Below, piece by piece: positions 59,603 to 64,000 of a stretch of DNA of 64,000 nucleotides. Position 1 is the first letter of the stretch. Each line of letters starts with the position of its first letter. The stretch covers positions 41,479,099 to 41,543,098 of the forward strand of contig NC_089744.1 in assembly GCF_040412425.1 (NCBI RefSeq). The letters are read 5' to 3'. This DNA comes from Macrobrachium rosenbergii (lineage: Eukaryota; Arthropoda; Malacostraca; Decapoda; Palaemonidae). The notes under the pieces are model-generated. The model ran no database searches. It was given only the letters and a program-made list of their open reading frames with translations, and was not told the origin of the DNA. Made by a program: the position numbers and the translations under genes.

Positions 59603-61749
59603 ATGAATCGGGTTGTCTCTCCCACCTAATTAATGAAAATGTGTCCTGTTGTAGGTACTAGTCTGTAGGCTGCCCAGAACTCCTCCCCACCCCCGCCCCA
59701 GCAACCATCGAGCTTCCCGTAAAAAAATCAAATTCTAGTGAATCGGTGAAACAACAGAAGTGGCTTAAGTCATCCTGAGATATCATCGCTGCTAGAAATT
59801 ATATAAGCCCAAGTTGCTGAGGGGAAAGTGAAAGGCTTCGTAAGCAAGATTTTTTAGTCTTCAAGAATGACAATAGCCTGCCGAGACTTAAAACCACTGA
59901 TAAACTTTTGTAAGCGCACATCAATAAATAAAAAACAAGTTTTGCAATAGAAAGGCAGCTGAATATTATCTGATGAATTAAGACTTCACAGAAAAATACT
60001 CAGGTAACATCCGAAAATATTAGTGAAAAAGTTACAGAACAATAAAAGAACGCTTAAATGTATAGTTTAAACGAAAAACAGAAATTCATACAAAACGGCA
60101 ATATGAATGCTTGAAAACCTAGTATTTCACCCATTACCTGTGATACACAAACATTAACTTCATTTTGCTTTGAAAGGGACTTGACATTCATGAGCGATGG
60201 ATATTACTTGATAGAATTCAAAAACTCGCATCACCGTGCATGCGTAAGGACAGTCATTGATTCTATTGACATTTCACGGGATTTTTTTGTAAAGCATGTG
60301 AAAGGCGGGGATGCCAGATACTCGACAGTACATCAGTATGAAGAACGACTTTTCCTAATCGTGTCCGATTATTTATAGGTGTGCGTGTGTATGTATGAGA
60401 GAAAGAGAGTAGGTATCGTATATTAGACTTTACCCGCAAATAATATGGAACAAAATCCCAAAATATGAATTAAGATACTGAACCCTAATGCCCTTTCATA
60501 TTCTTGTCCTCTGTATTTTTCTTTATCTCGATATAACAGGATTTTTTTAATCTGGAATTTTTGCTAGGCCTTGTGGTCAGCTGTTCAACTAGTACCCGTT
60601 CACATTAATTTCAACAGCTGCATTCCAAACGAGAAACATTTCACAAGGGATAACAGGCGTTTTTTGCTTCTGAAAGCTCCCACCTATCTAAATAGCATCC
60701 ATCAGCTTTGAGTTCGATGGATCTCTGGAAGCTGGTAAGTATTTTACCGACAAATTTCCTGTAGTGTACGTGATTTTTATTATATCTACTTCTTTAAACA
60801 TTCATTTTTTTTGCGTATTATGCTTTTTTCTTTATTTATCAAGCCCTCTCATGCTTTCCATTCCTATTAATGTTGTAACTCTGCCCTCCTTTGGTCTCGG
60901 AAAAATATGAATTTCACAGAAATATTGATTTTGCACACTCAAGGACCGCACGAAATACTATTTTTCATTGGAAAGTAATTCAGTTTTAGCTTACCGGAAA
61001 CAATATGCCATGAGATAAAATAAAGGCTTTCTCCAGATATTTCATTTCATGACGTAATGTTTAACGCATTACAAAAGGATTCACCAACTAATCTTCAACT
61101 ACCTAACGGAGAGAGAAAAGCATTCTCCTTCTCAAATGAACTTCATATATATACAAATACCCTTTTCATATCTACACACATTAAATTGATACATTTATTT
61201 TCATTGATAGGAAACTAAAACCTCTTGTTTACCTGATGGTAGAACAAAGTTTAAAATACGAGAAGGGCTTAACCTGGACTGAAAGTAATTTTGCATTACT
61301 TTACAGAAATTATAGCCGCTGTGTAATTTCTATACTTATGCTGTACAAGTGAATTATTCTGGATATTTAAAAATATTTCAGGTGAGTTCTCGTTTGTTTA
61401 AAACCAGTCTATGTATAAGCCACTGTTTGGATAGTGACAAAAACGAACGTTTTGTTTCAGTCTCCGTAGAGTTTATTGATTTTCTTAAAGTTATATATAG
61501 CAAAAATTAATTTCTTATTATCTGTGAAATATGGAGGAAATTATTTTGGAAATTTGATAAGCTTACTACAACAAATTAATGATCCATCTAGTTTTCATCA
61601 GTGTCAACATCATTCAGCTCAGAATTTGAGGTGTTTCATATACCTTACACTATAGGATACTTGAAAATGTACGTATAAGATTGCCTTGTAGTAAAAAAAA
61701 TATAATCAGTTCTTTCCTTAACCATACTTGCATCCATTATTTCTTAAAT
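59603..61749. other. Intergenic sequence between satellites and cathepsin C
   Basis: AT-rich, without recognisable gene or repeat family. A 65-codon frame at 60181-60378 has no resemblance to known domains. The right part should include the cathepsin C 3' UTR. Confidence 0.7.
61472..61477 (-). promoter_or_regulatory. CTSC: Candidate polyadenylation signal of cathepsin C
   Basis: AATAAA on the minus strand (TTTATT on the + strand), about 275 bases past the stop. Motif and position only. Confidence 0.35.
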
Positions 61750-61932
61750 CTAAGGAATGATGAAGCTCTGCACGGAACAAGACTCAATGGCGTTCTCGTC
61801 AACACCCCTCCGAATCCTGAAGTAGCCACTTTCACCCCACCCATTTCCCCAAGAGTTCTTGAGGGTCCAGAACTTCTCTCCTGTCGTGTTGTCCACGCCA
61901 TATCCCACAGCCAACACTGCGTGGTTGGTTTC
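61750..61932 (-). CDS. CTSC: Cathepsin C terminal exon (light chain)
   Basis: Acceptor CCAG just above 61932. It encodes [15 protein letters not shown]...[40 protein letters not shown] then TAG. It holds the catalytic His and Asn and the [13 protein letters not shown] end of the fold. Confidence 0.95.
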   Translation of the reverse strand, partial: ETNHAVLAVGYGVDNTTGEKFWTLKNSWGNGWGESGYFRIRRGVDENAIESCSVQSFIIP

Positions 61933-63253
61933 CTGGAAAGGGAGGACAAAACAAATCAAGCCCCCCTTTTTTTTTAGCCCACGTAAAATGAATTAGTCTA
62001 TAGGTGTAACTGAAGGAAGTTAAAGTTGTATTCTTTTACATCCTCTTCGTAAGAAGTTCAAGTCATCACTACATGACTGGCTCCCGAGACGCGTTATTTA
62101 CAAAATTGTTCCTTTCTAACTCGGAGAGAAAAGTAGTTTTAAGAGTTGGTCTTTGGTCTCCAGGTGAAATTCTGCGCACGAAAGCTCAGCTCAGAATAAC
62201 GCTTCTTACCTCGAAAGGGGTGAATTCATTTGGTATTCCGGTGTTGTGATAAATGCCGCCAGCATAGTTGACAAGATCCCAGGTCATCATGAGTGCAACA
62301 GCTATTGGGCCATTGTTGACCAGCGCATGCATCATTTCCACCTCGTTGGTTGCTCCGTAGTATCCACCAATGTATTCGTAGTCGCTGACGTAAGTTCGGC
62401 TGCAGGAAGGGTCGGTGTCGCATTTTTCGTCCTGGAAAAACATGGGTGTGTGATTAAGTCAAGATAAAGAACCACCTCCCCATTTGGGATTTGGACTGCT
62501 GACTGGTAAGACGCTAGACAATATTATATCCACTCTCATGGTTATTGACTTATTCATTTGAAATAAACGAAAATAAGCTTTCACAGGCAACATAAAGTCT
62601 GTTCCTAAGGTGAAATAGTACTAATCATTCACAGATTATCTTGTCTATTTAATGAGCAAGTAATAAAATATCAACACATACTATTGCCTCGTAGGTATTA
62701 CATTCCTCCGCAACCACGCCTTGTTCGAAAGTGTGACGACCAGCAGTCAGGAAGTTAAAGCCTCCGTCGCACCCTTGGGCAATCGTGGAACATGTCATTA
62801 CATCCTGCAGGGAATGAATTCTTTGAGGAGAAAGTCAAGATGTAAAGGCAGTTCCGTATTTATTGAAGGGCACTATGTGCAGCATGTCTCTGTTTCTAGA
62901 CAAATCTGAAAGGTTTCGAATCTTCGAAAGAAAAACATATTTTCTAATTTTTTCCTCGCAGCTTGAGCTACATTACCTGCGTAGAAAATGTATCGTTGCG
63001 TTGGTTTTTTGTAGCGATCCTAAGTCTTGCTTCCAACATTCCCATTGAGCCAAAAGCATAACAGGAGCCACAGTTTGCTTGATCCCTCACAGGGGAAACA
63101 TAATCCACCCCATCAATATTCCGCCAGTCAAATTCCTCCGGCAGGAAGTCAAGCTTAGCTTGTTGTTCCTTTGTAATGGGTGCTGGACGAGGGAAGCTGT
63201 TTCTGGTGACTGGCCTTCCGCCAGCTCGCTTGTACATTTCTTCTATGGTATAT
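61750..63253 (-). CDS. CTSC: Cathepsin C (dipeptidyl peptidase 1), last four exons; 5' part outside window
   Basis: Lysosomal papain-family (C1A) exopeptidase that removes dipeptides from protein N-termini. Four exons on the minus strand, 63253-62977, 62804-62682, 62431-62210 and 61932-61750, join in frame with GT/AG borders to give 267 residues ending at TAG 61752-61750. The order follows vertebrate cathepsin C: propeptide end ([12 protein letters not shown]), LPEEFDWRN (start of mature heavy chain), [10 protein letters not shown] with the catalytic Cys, [46 protein letters not shown] with the catalytic His, and [19 protein letters not shown] with the catalytic Asn. GSCY in place of the usual papain GSCW, and CDGGF, are typical of cathepsin C. 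Exons for signal peptide, exclusion domain and most of the propeptide lie beyond 64000. No break is seen. Confidence 0.95.
62210..62431 (-). CDS. CTSC: Cathepsin C exon (heavy chain end)
   Basis: Acceptor CCAG above 62431, donor GTAAGA below 62210; 74 codons in phase 0. It encodes [15 protein letters not shown]...[21 protein letters not shown] and [16 protein letters not shown], matching the heavy-to-light-chain junction region of DPP1. Confidence 0.94.
62682..62804 (-). CDS. CTSC: Cathepsin C exon (CDGGF region)
   Basis: Acceptor CTGCAG above 62804, donor GTATGT below 62682; 41 codons. It encodes [24 protein letters not shown]..., equivalent to the S-C-S-Q-Y-A-Q-G-C-x-G-G-F segment of vertebrate cathepsin C. 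Confidence 0.94.
62977..63253 (-). CDS. CTSC: Cathepsin C exon with catalytic cysteine
   Basis: Acceptor ACCAG above 63253, preceded by a pure T tract on the coding strand; donor GTAATG below 62977. It encodes [17 protein letters not shown]...[57 protein letters not shown]. It spans the propeptide end and the start of the mature enzyme, with the active-site Cys in CGSCYAF. Confidence 0.95.
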
Positions 63254-64000
63254 CTGGTAAAAAAAAAAAAAATCTCTCCTATGTAAAGCTAAAATCTATT
63301 TCCGAGTGACAATGTGCTCAAATTATCAAAATCGGGCTTGTTTCCTCTTGTTACCAGAAAGTTAAGTTACGTAGCTTAATAGCAGTGGCTTTCTCGCACT
63401 AAAACATCGGCTAGATTATGACTTATGGCTTACTGAATTCAGTGTATTGGACGAATGAAGCACGCTCTTGCGTGACTAACTTGCATCACAAGATTAATTT
63501 CGAATTTAAAATGGATAATCTTATTTCCATTGCAACAATGACTCACAGCACCTGTCACAAACTTTATTGCTTATAGAAAAGTTAAAAGTTTCTTCTCATT
63601 TCATCGACATTGCATGGAAAGTATAATTGTCATCATAAAATATTTTTTGTTATGATGCAAATACCTAGAAATTACAGTACCAGTAACGTACTCATCTCAT
63701 CAGAATCAAAATCTGTGTTATCTCTCATCAGGCCTTTTCATTGTTTGTGTACATAAGCTTTTCTTAGTAGTCAAAGGTTCATTGCAGAGAGACCATTTTG
63801 AATACCCCCTTTTTTTGGAGTAAATGTTTAGTATGCATTTTTTTTTTAAATTGGGCCTAGATTCTTCTTTATTGTTAATTCACACAATTGTCTCCTCAGC
63901 GAATGTTTGACAAACTCGTGCATTTAATTTTACAAATAGAAATTCTTGTTGATGTGATGTCACTTCACATAAATACTTTTCATGATGATAGAGCTTTTCA
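63254..64000 (-). other. CTSC: Cathepsin C intron running off the window
   Basis: AT-rich sequence upstream of the catalytic-Cys exon. No further cathepsin C exon is recognised before base 64000. Confidence 0.7.

Noticed and set aside
60181..60378. 65-codon + strand frame near cathepsin C
   Set aside because: No similarity to a known domain, no splice or promoter evidence, and such frames are expected by chance.

Overview
The window is animal nuclear DNA with an intron-rich layout. It very probably comes from a decapod crustacean (penaeid or caridean shrimp-like). I infer this from the extreme density of (AT)n, (GA)n, (CA)n and (ATT)n microsatellites, from two dispersed repeat families that look like common decapod SINE-type repeats, and from the retroelement mix. 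No bacterial-style gene organisation is present, and I could not run any search to name the species.

Two real cellular genes are visible and they converge. (1) On the + strand, ten exons between 741 and 35372 join in frame, with canonical GT/AG borders, into the last 610 residues of an SLC22-family organic cation/carnitine-type transporter (carcinine-transporter-like at best). Its first exon(s) lie left of the window. The first visible intron is 26.1 kb and holds most of the microsatellites, several dead LINEs, a tRNA-like SINE and a long-TIR DNA element. The other introns are 0.6 to 1.3 kb. (2) On the - strand, 63253 down to 1750 bases short of position 60000's right side (that is, to 61750) carries the last four exons of cathepsin C (dipeptidyl peptidase 1): the whole papain-like catalytic domain with Cys, His and Asn in place. 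Its 5' exons lie beyond 64000. The two proteins have no obvious functional link.

The 26 kb between the genes is repeat territory. 36.3-39.8 kb is a decayed non-LTR retrotransposon with a broken 2A-like motif before its endonuclease. 39.85-40.12 kb is a motif-rich short repeat. 40.74-42.93 kb is a head-to-head pair of Penelope-like element fragments forming a large foldback. 43.1-44.35 kb is a second inverted-repeat region with a near-perfect hairpin at its centre. 44.76-45.31 kb is a SINE-like pair.

45.4-59.6 kb is the most striking part. Three unrelated tandem arrays lie back to back: a 35-bp unit (about 97 copies), a 47-bp unit (about 120 copies, with a 1645-bp higher-order duplication) and a 34-bp unit (about 120 copies) made of two 17-bp palindromic halves. 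A LINE 3' end with an (AAT)n tail is inserted in the first array. The third array is strand-symmetric and rich in E-box (CACGTG) cores. I judge this 14-kb block the best candidate for something not previously described, but as a satellite/structural locus and not as a protein-coding system. The many long reading frames made of YI, IY, ER, N, or repeat-unit peptides are by-products of these repeats.
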